A stretch of DNA of 64,000 bases from Fodinicola acaciae (GCF_010993745.1 NZ_WOTN01000002.1:1426001-1490000); one strand, 5' to 3'. Counted from the first letter of the stretch, positions 17,408 to 26,339 are shown. A program made the numbers and translations. The notes: generated by a model from the letters alone, not told the origin.

Positions 17408-19284
17408 CTGGTTGAGCCCGTCCGCGCACCGATGGAGGCACGCGCTCGTGCGGTTTTCACCGCTGCCGTCAGCGTCTGGATGTCGAACGCGCCATAGTGC
17501 CGGCGGCCGTTGATGAAAAACGTCGGCGTGCCGGAAACTCCGGACAGGTCGGCGGATTCCACGTCCTGTGCGACGCGGCCGGAGTGTACGTGCCGGAGCA
17601 GCTCGTCGTGGAAGCGGTCGCCGTCCAGACCGAGCTGTTCGGCGTATGCCACCAGCTCCTTCGGCCGCAGGTTTTCCTGTCGTTCCAACAACAGGTCGTG
17701 CATGTCCCAGAAGCGGCCCTGCGCGGCGGCGGCCTCGGCCGCCTCGGCGGCGAGCTCGGCCTGCGGATGTACGTCGGTCAGCGGCAGATGCCGCCAAACA
17801 TACCGTAAATCGTTGTCAGCCAGCAGATCGCGGACCACCGGCTCGGCGCGTCCACAGTAGGGACACTGGAAATCGCCGTATTCGACGATGGTCACCGACG
17901 CCTGCGCCGGACCGCGGATGTGGTCGCGCTCCGGGTCGACCGGCTCGGTCAGGTCGATGATGTCCTCGGTGTCACCGTGCAAAGCGAGCGCTCGGCGCTC
18001 CGGAGAGAGCAGCCTGGTGGCGCGATAGACGATCCAGGTGATCGCCGAGCTGAGGACCGCGGCGGTCAGTACGCCGAGTTTCGCCTCGTCCAGTTGGCGT
18101 CCCTGGAAGGCCAGCGTCGCGATCAGGAACGACACGGTGAAACCGATGCCGGCGATCGTGCCGCTGCCGCCGACCGCGGCCCAGCCGACCTGCGGCCGCA
18201 GCCGGCCGCGGGTCATCCGTGAGATGACCCAGGACGTGCCGATGATGCCGATCGGTTTGCCAATGACAAAGCCGAAAATAATGCCGAGCGTGACCGGTGT
18301 CGTGTACGCGCGCGCCAGGAACCCTCCGTCGATCACGATTCCGGCATTTGCCAGGGCGAAAAGCGGCACGATGACATAGCTCGTCCACGGATGGAAGCGG
18401 TTTTGCAGGCGTGCGTTGGGGGACAGGCTCGCGGTCAGGCCGGCGACCGCCTCGCGCGCCAGCTGCGCGGTCGGTTGTTCGCGGAACAGCCGGAAAAGCC
18501 CGGTCGCGCGCTCGAGCGCGTCGCGCGCCGGCGTGTACGCCGTCGTGACCAGACCGATCGCCAGGCCGGACACCACCGGATCGACGCCACTTTCCAGCAG
18601 CGCGGCCCAGACGATCATGCCGAGCGCGGCGTAGACGAATCCTGATCGTACGTGCGCCGCGCGAATGCCAAGCAATATCGCGAAAACCGCGACCGCGACG
18701 AGCAGCGGCAACAGCTGGATGTCTTTGCTGTAGACAAAAGCGATGACAATCAGCGACACGACATCATCGACGACGAAGACGGTCAGCAGGAACACGCGAA
18801 TCCGGTCCGGCACGTCTTTCCCGAGCAGGGCGAGCATTCCGAGCGCCAGCGCGGTGTCGGTGGACATCGCCACGGCCCAGCCGTGCGCCGCGTCGCCGGT
18901 GGCGTTGAAGGCGAGATAGATCAGCGACGGGACCGCCAGGCCGGCGACGCCGGCGGCGGCCGGCAGCACGAAACGGCTGCGCTCGCGCAGGTCGCCGAGG
19001 TCGAACTCGCGCCTCGCCTCCAGGCCGACGACCAGGAAGAACAGCGCCATCAGCCCGCTGTTGACGCAGCCGCGCAGGTCGAGGCCGAGGCTGGCGCCGG
19101 CCATCCGGACCGACAGCGGCAGGTGCCAGAGGCCTTCGTACGTGCTCGGCGAGACATTGGCCCAGATCAGTGCGGCGGCGATGGCGCCGACCAGGACGCC
19201 GGAGCTGCCCGCCTCGGTGCGCAGGAACGCGCGTACCGGTGCCGCGATCGCCCTCGTCCACAGCGTACGGTCGTCGGTCACCAC
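17404..19284 (-). CDS. nhaA: NhaA Na+/H+ antiporter fused to a DsbA-like thioredoxin domain
   Basis: A 626-residue two-domain protein. Residues about 1-440 are an NhaA antiporter of roughly a dozen membrane helices, with the paired acidic residues in VFVVDDVVSLIV. After a short acidic linker, residues about 455-615 form a DsbA/thioredoxin domain with the redox motif CPYC in YGDFQCPYCGRAEP and the cis-Pro loop SGTPTFFINGRRH. Such fusions are known in actinobacteria, but what the redox domain does for the antiporter is not settled. The start is one of two adjacent GTG codons and overlaps the end of tetR. Confidence 0.9.
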   Translation of the reverse strand: MVTDDRTLWTRAIAAPVRAFLRTEAGSSGVLVGAIAAALIWANVSPSTYEGLWHLPLSVRMAGASLGLDLRGCVNSGLMALFFLVVGLEARREFDLGDLRERSRFVLPAAAGVAGLAVPSLIYLAFNATGDAAHGWAVAMSTDTALALGMLALLGKDVPDRIRVFLLTVFVVDDVVSLIVIAFVYSKDIQLLPLLVAVAVFAILLGIRAAHVRSGFVYAALGMIVWAALLESGVDPVVSGLAIGLVTTAYTPARDALERATGLFRLFREQPTAQLAREAVAGLTASLSPNARLQNRFHPWTSYVIVPLFALANAGIVIDGGFLARAYTTPVTLGIIFGFVIGKPIGIIGTSWVISRMTRGRLRPQVGWAAVGGSGTIAGIGFTVSFLIATLAFQGRQLDEAKLGVLTAAVLSSAITWIVYRATRLLSPERRALALHGDTEDIIDLTEPVDPERDHIRGPAQASVTIVEYGDFQCPYCGRAEPVVRDLLADNDLRYVWRHLPLTDVHPQAELAAEAAEAAAAQGRFWDMHDLLLERQENLRPKELVAYAEQLGLDGDRFHDELLRHVHSGRVAQDVESADLSGVSGTPTFFINGRRHYGAFDIQTLTAAVKTARARASIGARTGSTR

Positions 19285-19889
19285 TGGCGGAGGAGCGGCA
19301 GGAAGTAGCGGCGGGCCGTGGCGCGTACGTCGTCGTCTGTCTCCAGCGGCAGGCAGGTCTCGGGCGTGAGCACCAGCGACATCGACAGCCGCACCAGGAT
19401 CTCGGCGAACTGGTCCGGGTCGACGCCGGTGTCCGGCCGGTATTCCGGCGACTGCCGGTATTGGTCGGCCATGAACTGCCGCATGATGGCGATCGCCGGA
19501 CCGCCATGAATCGTCAGGAACGGCAACAAAAACTCCGGCTCGCTCTGCAGCAGGCGGCCGAGCAGCGGTTGTTTGCGCGCGTTGCGAAGGCCGACCACGA
19601 AGCCTTCCACCAGCCGGTCGGCGAGCGTCGGCTGCGACTGTACGGCGTCGTTGATCTCGGTGAAGAAGCGGCGCGACTCGCGTACCAGCACGGCTTGGAT
19701 GAGCTCGTCGCGGCTGGCGAACCGGCGATAGAGCGTGGCGCGGCCGAGGCCGGCGCGGCGGGCTACGTCGTCCACGCTGGTGCGCCGCAGGCCGTGGTCG
19801 AGATATTCGGCCAGCGCCGCGTCCAGGATCCGTACGCTGACCTCGTCGACCTGCGGTTCGGGAAGCAGCGCGTCAAGCGAGGTTGCCAT
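19278..19889 (-). CDS. TetR-family regulator within the mpaB-nhaA operon
   Basis: A 203-residue regulator with an N-terminal DNA-binding domain (VRILDAALAEYLDHGLRRTS, then AGLGRATLYRRFASRDELI). The ATG is preferred over a GTG three codons upstream. It overlaps the mpaB-like gene by 17 bases at its start and the antiporter gene by a few at its end, so it sits inside the operon it probably controls. A dyad in front of the first gene is the likely target. Confidence 0.86.
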   Translation of the reverse strand: MATSLDALLPEPQVDEVSVRILDAALAEYLDHGLRRTSVDDVARRAGLGRATLYRRFASRDELIQAVLVRESRRFFTEINDAVQSQPTLADRLVEGFVVGLRNARKQPLLGRLLQSEPEFLLPFLTIHGGPAIAIMRQFMADQYRQSPEYRPDTGVDPDQFAEILVRLSMSLVLTPETCLPLETDDDVRATARRYFLPLLRQW

Positions 19890-20745
19890 CGGTCCCACGA
19901 TAGCGGCGTGCCGGCCAGCCTTCCCGCCGGAACGCCGCTTTGGCTCGCGGCATGAAGCGCAGCTGGCGCGGCACCAGCGGCCACGACCGGCGGATCACCG
20001 CGGCGAGCCGCTCCAACTTTCGCTGGTCGCGGCGGGTCCAGGACAGGCCGAGCGTCTCGCGGGTCGACGGCGCCAGCAGCCCGACGCCGAGCAGCCACAT
20101 GGGGTTGCTGACGACCGGCGACACCAGCCGCCACAACGGTTGCGGGATCCACGGCTGCGTCATCGTCGCCGGTTTGTGCGCCATCTCGATGAAAGCCTCG
20201 ACGGCCGGCGTCTTCTCCAGCACGTGTGCGTACGTGTTTTCCAGATATCGCTCGAAACCGTCGCGATCGTCCGGCGCGGGCCGGTCACTGACGCCGTAAC
20301 GCGCGTAGACCACCTGCTGCTCACGAAACAGCGTCTCGCGCTCGTGCCGTGTCGTCGGATGGTCGAGCAGGTCGACCATCTTGATGACCGCCTCGCTCAT
20401 CGTCGCGTGCGCCCAGTAGAAAACCTCCGGATCGAGCGCGTGATAGCGGCGGCCTCGGTTGTCTGTGCCCTTGATCTGGTGGTGCAGGTCGCGAATGCCG
20501 TGGCCGGTCTCGGCCGGCCGGGAGTCGTAGATGACGCCGGCGATCTGCGGCACCGACCGGAGAAACCGGTCCCACGGCTCGGTGTAGAAGGCCGAGTGCT
20601 GCTCGACGCCGGCGCCCAGGCCCGGCAGCGACAGCTGGACCAGGCCGACCCACGGACCGATCAGGATCATCCGCTGGTCGCCGGCGTAGCGCCAGCTCAG
20701 CGACGCCGGACCGACCAGCGAGTCGTCGAGTGTGGGTACGCTCAT
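19873..20745 (-). CDS. Oxygenase MpaB family protein (DUF2236)
   Basis: A 290-residue protein of the DUF2236/MpaB family, whose characterised relatives are heme-dependent enzymes such as latex-clearing protein and mycophenolic-acid MpaB. Family landmarks seen are the N-terminal SWRYAGDQRMILIGPW, the central HHQIKGTDNRGRRYHALDP and VFYWAHATM. An AGGAGG site lies seven bases before the chosen ATG. It heads a coupled four-gene operon with a TetR, an antiporter fusion and a prenyl synthase. An oxidative cleavage of a prenoid is a possible but unproved link. Confidence 0.84.
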   Translation of the reverse strand: MSVPTLDDSLVGPASLSWRYAGDQRMILIGPWVGLVQLSLPGLGAGVEQHSAFYTEPWDRFLRSVPQIAGVIYDSRPAETGHGIRDLHHQIKGTDNRGRRYHALDPEVFYWAHATMSEAVIKMVDLLDHPTTRHERETLFREQQVVYARYGVSDRPAPDDRDGFERYLENTYAHVLEKTPAVEAFIEMAHKPATMTQPWIPQPLWRLVSPVVSNPMWLLGVGLLAPSTRETLGLSWTRRDQRKLERLAAVIRRSWPLVPRQLRFMPRAKAAFRREGWPARRYRGTDGNLA

Positions 20746-20755
20746 CGCGGCCTCC

Positions 20756-20798
20756 TGAGACATTGAGACGATTCTTTCATGGATGTCTCACGTGTCAA
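20756..20798 (-). promoter_or_regulatory. Promoter and TetR-type operator of the mpaB-like operon
   Basis: On the minus strand TTGACA (20793-20798) is followed after 17 bases by AGAATC as a weak -10 box. The dyad TGAGACAT (20756-20763) and ATGTCTCA (20783-20790), 19 bases apart, brackets the -10 region. This is a plausible site for the TetR encoded as the operon's second gene. Confidence 0.6.
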
Positions 20799-20843
20799 GA
20801 CCGATAGGCTGTTTCCCATCTCCGACAGCGAAAGCGAGGACGC

Positions 20844-21710
20844 ATGACCGCCGCCGAGCAAGTCACCGATCCGATCTGCGCGCACGGTGAGGGACCCGTG
20901 TGGCATCCGGGGTGGGGCGGCCTGCGCTGGGTCGACATGCTCGCCGGCGACGTGCTGACGCTCGGCGACACGGTGACCCGGCGTAACTTCGGCAAGGTCG
21001 CCGCGGTCATGCGGCCGCGTACGTCGGGCGGCGCGGTGCTCGCGGTCGAGCGCGGATTTGTGTTGCTGGACAACGGATCCGACGGCTTCGGCGCCGGCAC
21101 CGAGCCGCGCTTTCTCGGCGAGCTGTGGTCGTCGCAGGACGTACGGATGAACGAGGGTGGCTGCGATCCGGACGGCCGGTTCTATTGCGGCAGCATGCCC
21201 TACGACGAGACCTCACCGGTCGGCAAGGTCTATCGGCTCGACCCGTCCGGCGAGGTCAGCGTCGTGCTGGAAGGCGTGACGATCTCCAACGGCTTCGCGT
21301 TCAGCCCGGACAACAGCGTCGCGTACTACGTGGACACGCCGACGCATCGCATCGACGCCTTCGACTATGACCCGGTGAACGGGCTGACCAACCGGCGCGT
21401 GGCGGTGGCGGTGCCGGAGGAGGCCGGCGGGCCGGACGGCCTGACCGTCGATGCGGAAGGCTACATCTGGCTGGCGCTCTTCGGCGGCTCGGCGGTGCAC
21501 CGGTATGCGCCGGACGGCCGGCTGGACGGCAGGATCGAGCTGCCGACCAGCCAGATCACCGCTTGCACATTTGGCGGCGCCGACCTCGACAAGCTCTACA
21601 TCACCACGTCGCAGCTGGCGCTGGAGCCCGGCTCGCAGGCGCTGGCCGGCGCGCTGTTCGTCGCCGACGTGGGTGTACGGGGCCTGCCCGCGCACCCCTT
21701 CGCCGGCTGA
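20844..21710 (+). CDS. SMP-30/gluconolactonase family lactonase
   Basis: A 288-residue six-bladed beta-propeller lactonase. The metal-site signatures are present: Glu in AHGEGPVWHP, Asn in ISNGFAFSPD and Asp in GGPDGLTVD. It would hydrolyse an aldonolactone. The neighbouring genes encode galactonate dehydratase, its GntR regulator and a sugar-dehydrogenase-like SDR, so galactono-lactone is the likely substrate. The gene is convergent with dgoD and separated from it by a palindromic hairpin. Confidence 0.87.
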   Translation: MTAAEQVTDPICAHGEGPVWHPGWGGLRWVDMLAGDVLTLGDTVTRRNFGKVAAVMRPRTSGGAVLAVERGFVLLDNGSDGFGAGTEPRFLGELWSSQDVRMNEGGCDPDGRFYCGSMPYDETSPVGKVYRLDPSGEVSVVLEGVTISNGFAFSPDNSVAYYVDTPTHRIDAFDYDPVNGLTNRRVAVAVPEEAGGPDGLTVDAEGYIWLALFGGSAVHRYAPDGRLDGRIELPTSQITACTFGGADLDKLYITTSQLALEPGSQALAGALFVADVGVRGLPAHPFAG

Positions 21711-21713
21711 GGC

Positions 21714-21760
21714 CGCATGGCCACCATGCTTGCATCCAACGCAAGCATGGTGGCCATGCG
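21714..21760. repeat. Palindromic intergenic hairpin, GCATGGCCACCATGC family
   Basis: CGCATGGCCACCATGCTTGC pairs perfectly over 20 bp with 21741-21760, with a 7-base loop. Each arm contains the family unit GCATGG-CCA-CCATGC, which is itself a dyad. It lies four bases after the lactonase stop and four before the dgoD stop, so it can serve as a bidirectional terminator. Confidence 0.8.
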
Positions 21761-21763
21761 AAC

Positions 21764-22909
21764 TCACCACTCGGCGAAGGAGCCGTCGTTGTGGCGCCAC
21801 ACAGGCGTACGCCAGACGGGCGCTGAGGTGGCGGCGCGGCGTACGGCGGCCTCGTCGACCTCGATGCCGAGGCCGGGCCGCTCGGTGCGTACGGCGTGGC
21901 CGTCGACGAACCGGAAGACCGACGGGTCGACCAGATAGTCGAGCAGCTCGGCGCCGGCGTTGTAATGGATGCCCAGACTTTGTTCCTGGATAAGGAAGTT
22001 CGGCGTCGCGAAGGCGACCTGCAGGCTGGCGGCCAGCGAGATCGGACCGAGCGGGCAGTGCGGTGCGAGATGCGCGCCGAAGACCTCGGCAAGCGCGGCG
22101 ATCCGGCGTACCTCCGAGATGCCGCCGGCGTGCGAGAGGTCCGGTTGTACGACCGCGATGCCGGCCTGCAGCGCCGGCAGGAAGTCGGTGCGGGAGAACA
22201 GCCGCTCGCCGGTCGCGATCGGGATCTGGCTGGCGTCGACGACCGACCGCAGTGCGCTGACGTGCTCCGGCAGCACCGGCTCCTCGACGAACAACGGATG
22301 TGTGTCGGTCAGCATCGGCAACAGCCGGCGCGCGTTGGCGGCGGTGACGCGGCCGTGGAAGTCGATCGCGAAGTCGCGCGCGTCGCCGAGCACCGACCGC
22401 GCGATCTCGGCACGCTCCACGACGGCGGCGGTGTCGGCGCGCGAGGCGATCGGTGCGAGCCGGCCGGTGGCGTTCATCTTGACCGCGGTGAAACCGGCTT
22501 CCACCTGTGCTTTCACCGACTCGGCGAGCTGTGACGGCTCGTCGCCGCCGACCCAGCCGTAGACGCGTACGCGGTCGCGGACCGGTCCGCCGAGCAGCGC
22601 GTGCACCGGCGCCTCCCGGGCCTTGCCGGCGATGTCCCACAATGCCTGGTCGAGCCCGGCGACCGCACTGGAGCGTACGGGTCCGCCGCGATAGAAGCCG
22701 GCCTTGGACAGCACCTGCCAGTGGTCCTCGATACGCAGCGGATCGGTGCCGACGATCAGCTCGGCAAGCTCGTCGACCGCCGCGCGTACGACCTCCACGC
22801 TGCCTTCCAGCGTCGGCTCACCCCAGCCGACCAGGCCGTCGTCGGTCTCGACACGGCAGAACAGCCAGCGTGGCGCGACCGGAAACGTCTCGACTCTGGT
22901 GATCTTCAC
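21764..22909 (-). CDS. dgoD: D-galactonate dehydratase (enolase superfamily)
   Basis: A 381-residue mandelate-racemase/enolase-fold enzyme that dehydrates D-galactonate to 2-keto-3-deoxygalactonate. It matches my memory of E. coli DgoD along its length: WGEPTLEGS, AGFYRGGPV, DFHGR, EEPVLPEH, TGERLFSR, QPDLSHAGGI, APHCPLGPI, QEQSLGIHYN and the terminal WRHNDGSFAEW. These cover the three acidic metal ligands and the catalytic His. It is coupled to the upstream GntR gene by an ATGA overlap. Confidence 0.92.
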   Translation of the reverse strand: MKITRVETFPVAPRWLFCRVETDDGLVGWGEPTLEGSVEVVRAAVDELAELIVGTDPLRIEDHWQVLSKAGFYRGGPVRSSAVAGLDQALWDIAGKAREAPVHALLGGPVRDRVRVYGWVGGDEPSQLAESVKAQVEAGFTAVKMNATGRLAPIASRADTAAVVERAEIARSVLGDARDFAIDFHGRVTAANARRLLPMLTDTHPLFVEEPVLPEHVSALRSVVDASQIPIATGERLFSRTDFLPALQAGIAVVQPDLSHAGGISEVRRIAALAEVFGAHLAPHCPLGPISLAASLQVAFATPNFLIQEQSLGIHYNAGAELLDYLVDPSVFRFVDGHAVRTERPGLGIEVDEAAVRRAATSAPVWRTPVWRHNDGSFAEW

Positions 22910-23571
22910 TGGCGTTCGTCCTGGTTGGCGACCTGCAGCAGCGTACGCATCGCGTCCTCCGCCGCGTCGGCGTCGCCGGCTCGGATGGCCTCCACGACGG
23001 CCTGGTGCACCGGCACGGGTGACGGCGCTTCGCCGCTGTGTACGAGCCGGTCGCGCTGCGCCAGACCGGTGGCGATAACCGCTTCCAGTCGCCGCATCAT
23101 GTCGTTGTGCGTGGCCGCGAACAGCGCCTGGTGATAGTCGAGGTCTGCTCGTACGGGGTCCTGGTCGTCGGCCATCGCGCTGAGCGCGTTTTCGAGTTTC
23201 TCGAGGTCTTCATCGGTGCGTCGTTGTGCTGCGAGGCGCGCCGCTGCTGGCTCGAGCGCCGCGCGCACCTCACCGAGCTCGGCCAGGAACTCGTCGGTCA
23301 CCACCGGCGCCTGCCAGTGCAGCACGTCGCCGTCGAGCAGGTTCCAGTCGGCGCGTGGCCGTACGAAGGTGCCGCGTTTGGGCCGCGAGTCGACCAGGCC
23401 CTTGGCCGAGAGCACCTTCAGGGCCTCGCGAAACGCGGTCAGGCTCACGTCCAGCTCGGCCTGCAGGCCGGCGGTGTCGATGATGGTGCCAGGCGGCATG
23501 CCGCCGCCGACGATGCGGCGGGCGATGGCCTCCACCGTCTGGCCGTGCACGCCTCTGGTGGAGTACGCCAC
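22906..23571 (-). CDS. GntR-family regulator, FadR subfamily (DgoR-like)
   Basis: A regulator of about 221 residues with an N-terminal winged helix (LQAELDVSLTAFREALKVLS then KGLVDSRPKRGTFVRP) and an all-helical FCD ligand domain with the expected Asp/His pattern (DLDYHQALF, VPVHQAVVEAI). GTG at 23571 is preferred over GTG at 23577 because GAGGAG lies six bases before it. Co-transcription with dgoD and divergence from the dehydrogenase suggest repression relieved by galactonate. Confidence 0.87.
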   Translation of the reverse strand: MAYSTRGVHGQTVEAIARRIVGGGMPPGTIIDTAGLQAELDVSLTAFREALKVLSAKGLVDSRPKRGTFVRPRADWNLLDGDVLHWQAPVVTDEFLAELGEVRAALEPAAARLAAQRRTDEDLEKLENALSAMADDQDPVRADLDYHQALFAATHNDMMRRLEAVIATGLAQRDRLVHSGEAPSPVPVHQAVVEAIRAGDADAAEDAMRTLLQVANQDERQ

Positions 23572-23584
23572 CGCCACCTCCTCG

Positions 23585-23605
23585 ATAATTAATTATGAAT
23601 ATATA
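23585..23605. promoter_or_regulatory. AT-rich operator/promoter between gntR and the dehydrogenase
   Basis: The perfect palindrome ATAATTAATTAT (23585-23596) lies in a strikingly AT-rich island between divergent genes. TATGAA (23594-23599) six bases before the GTG of the dehydrogenase could be its -10 box. It is a plausible binding site for the adjacent GntR regulator. Confidence 0.6.
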
Positions 23606-24334
23606 GTGACCGCCGTGAGCCTGTCCGAGCGGATCGTGGTGGTCACCGGTGGAGCCAACGGCATCGGCCGCGCGGTCGCCGAGGTCGCTGCTCGGGACGG
23701 CGCTCGGGTGGTGGTCGTCGACATCGATGTTTCCGCTGGTCAGTATCGGTGTGACGTGGCCGACGGCGAGGCCGTCGCCGAGGTCTTCGGCCGGATCGTG
23801 CAGGCGTACGGCCGGATCGACGTGCTGGTCAACAACGCCGGCCGCAACGCCTACTTCGACCCGGTCGAGATGACCGAGGCCGACTGGGACGAGGTCTTCG
23901 CCGTCGATCTGAAGGCCGCCTGGCTGTGCGCCAAGCACGCGCTGCCGTCGATGCTCGCGCAGGGCCGTGGGTCGATCGTCAACGTGGCGTCGCTGCACTC
24001 GCGGCTGACCGCCGCCGGCATGTTTCCGTACGCGGCGGCCAAGTCCGGCCTGGTCGGCCTGACCCGCAGCCTGGCGCTGGAGGTGGCCGGCCGCGGCGTA
24101 CGCGTCAACGCCGTCAGCCCCGGTTACACGCGTACGGCCATCGTGCAGGACTATCTCGACCGGTCCGACGATCCGTCGCTGGAGCGGCGGATCCTGGACG
24201 TACATCCGCTCGGCCGGATCGCCGAGCCGGCCGAGATCGCCGAGGTCGTCTGCTTCCTCGCCTCGGACGCCGCGTCCTTCGTCACCGGCGCCGAATGGCG
24301 CGTCGACGGCGGCCTTGGCGCCCGCTTCGCCTGA
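23606..24334 (+). CDS. SDR sugar dehydrogenase (probable galactose/aldose 1-dehydrogenase)
   Basis: A 242-residue short-chain dehydrogenase with VTGGANGIG, NNAGRN, the Ser-Tyr-Lys set (ASLHS, YAAAKSG) and the C-terminal DAASFVTGAEWRVDGG. The start is GTG at 23606 or 23615. Its divergence from gntR-dgoD and the presence of a lactonase suggest oxidation of D-galactose or a similar aldose to the lactone. Family alone would not fix the substrate. A palindromic repeat follows the stop. Confidence 0.82.
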   Translation: MTAVSLSERIVVVTGGANGIGRAVAEVAARDGARVVVVDIDVSAGQYRCDVADGEAVAEVFGRIVQAYGRIDVLVNNAGRNAYFDPVEMTEADWDEVFAVDLKAAWLCAKHALPSMLAQGRGSIVNVASLHSRLTAAGMFPYAAAKSGLVGLTRSLALEVAGRGVRVNAVSPGYTRTAIVQDYLDRSDDPSLERRILDVHPLGRIAEPAEIAEVVCFLASDAASFVTGAEWRVDGGLGARFA

Positions 24335-24345
24335 CGCTAGATGGC

Positions 24346-24396
24346 CGCATGGCCACCATGCGTGCGTTGGGCGAGCGCATGGCCACCATGCGTGCA
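24346..24396. repeat. Direct pair of GCATGGCCACCATGC units
   Basis: Two copies of CGCATGGCCACCATGCGTGC start at 24346 and 24376, here in the same orientation, unlike the inverted pairs at 21714 and 63556. They begin 11 bases after the SDR stop. Farther on, GACAACATG (24411-24419) pairs with CATGTTGTC (24452-24460). Confidence 0.75.
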
Positions 24397-24553
24397 TCCC
24401 GCTTCGATCTGACAACATGCGTGTGCAGATTTGGCTCCCCCCGAACAGGCCCATGTTGTCGCGGCCGGCGGACAGTTTTGGGGTGGGTGGATTCGCCGCC
24501 GGTGTGGTGCGTGGTCGGCTACGGTCGGGGGATCGACGGCAGGAGGATTCGCC

Positions 24554-25477
24554 ATGGGGTGGTCGGTACGCGACATTCCGCCGCAGGACGGTCGCGTTGC
24601 GGTGGTGACCGGCGCCAACAGCGGCCTCGGCTTCGTCACGGCGCGCGAGCTGGCGATGGCGGGTGCGACGGTCGTGCTCGCCTGCCGCGACACCGACCGC
24701 GGTGACCAGGCGGCGGCGAAGATGACCAGGGCGGGCGTGCCGGCCGAGCGGCTGCCGGTGCGCCGGCTCGACCTCGCCGCGCTCGGGTCCGTACGTGACT
24801 TCGCGGCCGGCATCGGCAAGGAACACAAAGCCATCGACCTGCTGATCAACAACGCCGGCGTGATGGCGATCCCGCTGCGGCAAACGGCCGACGGCTTCGA
24901 GATGCAGTTTGGCACCAACCATCTCGGCCATTTCGCGTTGACCGGCCTGCTGCTGCCGGCGCTGACCGCCGCCGCGCAGCCGCGCGTGGTGACGCTGACC
25001 AGCATCGTCGGTTACAGCGGCCGGATCGACTTCGCGGATCTCAATGGCAGCAGGAAATATCGCAAGTGGCCGGCGTACGCGCAGTCCAAGCTCGCCAACC
25101 TGCTCTTCGCCGAGGAGCTGCAGCGGCGAGCCGGCGGCGCGCTGCTCAGCCTGGCCGCGCATCCGGGTTATTCCTCGACAAACCTGCAAAACGTCGGTCC
25201 GCGGATGAGCGGCAACAAGCTCATGGGCTCGTTGATGGACATCGGTACGAAGCTGGTCGCCCAGAGCGCCGAAGGTGGCGCGTTGCCCAGCCTGTACGCG
25301 GCGACCGTCGCTGGTCTGCCCGGCGGCACGCTCTACGGTCCCGGCCTGGCGCAGTGGCGCGGCGCGCCCACGCGCGTACGTCCGCCGTTCCGGATCAAGG
25401 ACCACACACCGGAGGTCGCGCAGCGGCTCTGGACGACCTCGGAGTCGTTGACGGACGTGACGTACGATTTCAGCTGA
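24554..25477 (+). CDS. SDR oxidoreductase, retinol dehydrogenase-like
   Basis: A 307-residue classical SDR of the RDH/protochlorophyllide-reductase-like branch. It has TGANSGLG, the NNAGVM motif, the FGTNHLGHF segment and the active-site YAQSKLANLLFAEEL. An AGGAGG site lies seven bases before the ATG. It appears monocistronic. The substrate is unknown; many relatives act on lipophilic carbonyls. Confidence 0.85.
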   Translation: MGWSVRDIPPQDGRVAVVTGANSGLGFVTARELAMAGATVVLACRDTDRGDQAAAKMTRAGVPAERLPVRRLDLAALGSVRDFAAGIGKEHKAIDLLINNAGVMAIPLRQTADGFEMQFGTNHLGHFALTGLLLPALTAAAQPRVVTLTSIVGYSGRIDFADLNGSRKYRKWPAYAQSKLANLLFAEELQRRAGGALLSLAAHPGYSSTNLQNVGPRMSGNKLMGSLMDIGTKLVAQSAEGGALPSLYAATVAGLPGGTLYGPGLAQWRGAPTRVRPPFRIKDHTPEVAQRLWTTSESLTDVTYDFS

Positions 25478-25586
25478 TCGGCCGACCGGGTTCTGACCGC
25501 CGATATCTGGAACTAATTCGATTTTTGTGCTATGATGCAAGGAAAGTCGCAATAGTGTGAGCGGGTCCCAAGGAAAGGATCCGCTG

Positions 25587-26339
25587 ATGTGTTACGAACG
25601 CGACGCCAAGCCGCCGTCCGCCGGCCGGCCGCAAACCGGCATCACCGCCGAGCCTGTCGTGCTGACCTCGTCCGACGGTGCCAGCTTCGCCGCGTATTTG
25701 GCTCAGCCGCTGGAAAATCCAGCCGCCGGCGTGCTCGTCCAGACCGACAACAAAGGCCTCTCCGGTTTCTACGAGCAGCTCTGCCAGCGGCTCGCCGAGC
25801 AGGGACATCCGGCATTGGCGATCGACTTCTTCGGTCGTACGGCCGGCGTCGACTATCCGCATCACGGCGACATCTGGCCACACCTGCGCGCGCTCACCCG
25901 CGACGGCATCTTCGCCGACATGCGTGCCGGCATCGCGAAACTCCGCGAGATCGGCTGCCAAACCGTTGTGTCACTTGGGTTCTGCATGGGGGGACGATTC
26001 GCCTTCTACACCGCGCTGCCGGAGTTTGGCGTCGCCGGCGTCATCGGCCTGTACGGTTTTCCCGGCGAGCTCAACGGAAAACCCGGTCCGACTCAGGAGG
26101 CGGCCGGCTTCCGCGTGCCGATCCTCGGGTTGTTCGGCGGGGCCGACGACGGCATCGGTCCGGACGTGATCGCCGCATTCGACCAGGCACTGGAAACCGA
26201 GCACGAGTTCATCGTCTATCCCGGCGCGCCGCACGGCTTCTTCGAGCTCGACCAGGCCGAGTTCGCGGACGCTCAGCAGGACGCGTGGCGGCGCATCCTC
26301 GATTTCCTCAGGCGTCGTATTCGGCCAGTTTCCGCTTGA
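25587..26339 (+). CDS. Dienelactone hydrolase family protein
   Basis: A 250-residue alpha/beta hydrolase. The dienelactone hydrolase triad is visible: Cys in LGFCMGGRF, Asp in FGGADDGIG and His in GAPHGFF. It is cytoplasmic, with no signal peptide. A TATGAT box at 25531-25536 with TGGAAC 17 bases earlier could be its promoter. The stop overlaps the convergent acyl-CoA ligase by 32 bases. An actual dienelactone substrate is not implied, since no ring-cleavage genes are near. Confidence 0.86.
   Translation: MCYERDAKPPSAGRPQTGITAEPVVLTSSDGASFAAYLAQPLENPAAGVLVQTDNKGLSGFYEQLCQRLAEQGHPALAIDFFGRTAGVDYPHHGDIWPHLRALTRDGIFADMRAGIAKLREIGCQTVVSLGFCMGGRFAFYTALPEFGVAGVIGLYGFPGELNGKPGPTQEAAGFRVPILGLFGGADDGIGPDVIAAFDQALETEHEFIVYPGAPHGFFELDQAEFADAQQDAWRRILDFLRRRIRPVSA

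Noticed and set aside
24411-24460. 9-bp inverted repeat GACAACATG/CATGTTGTC
   Set aside because: The arms are 32 bases apart, with no clear promoter or partner. Too weak to list as a site.
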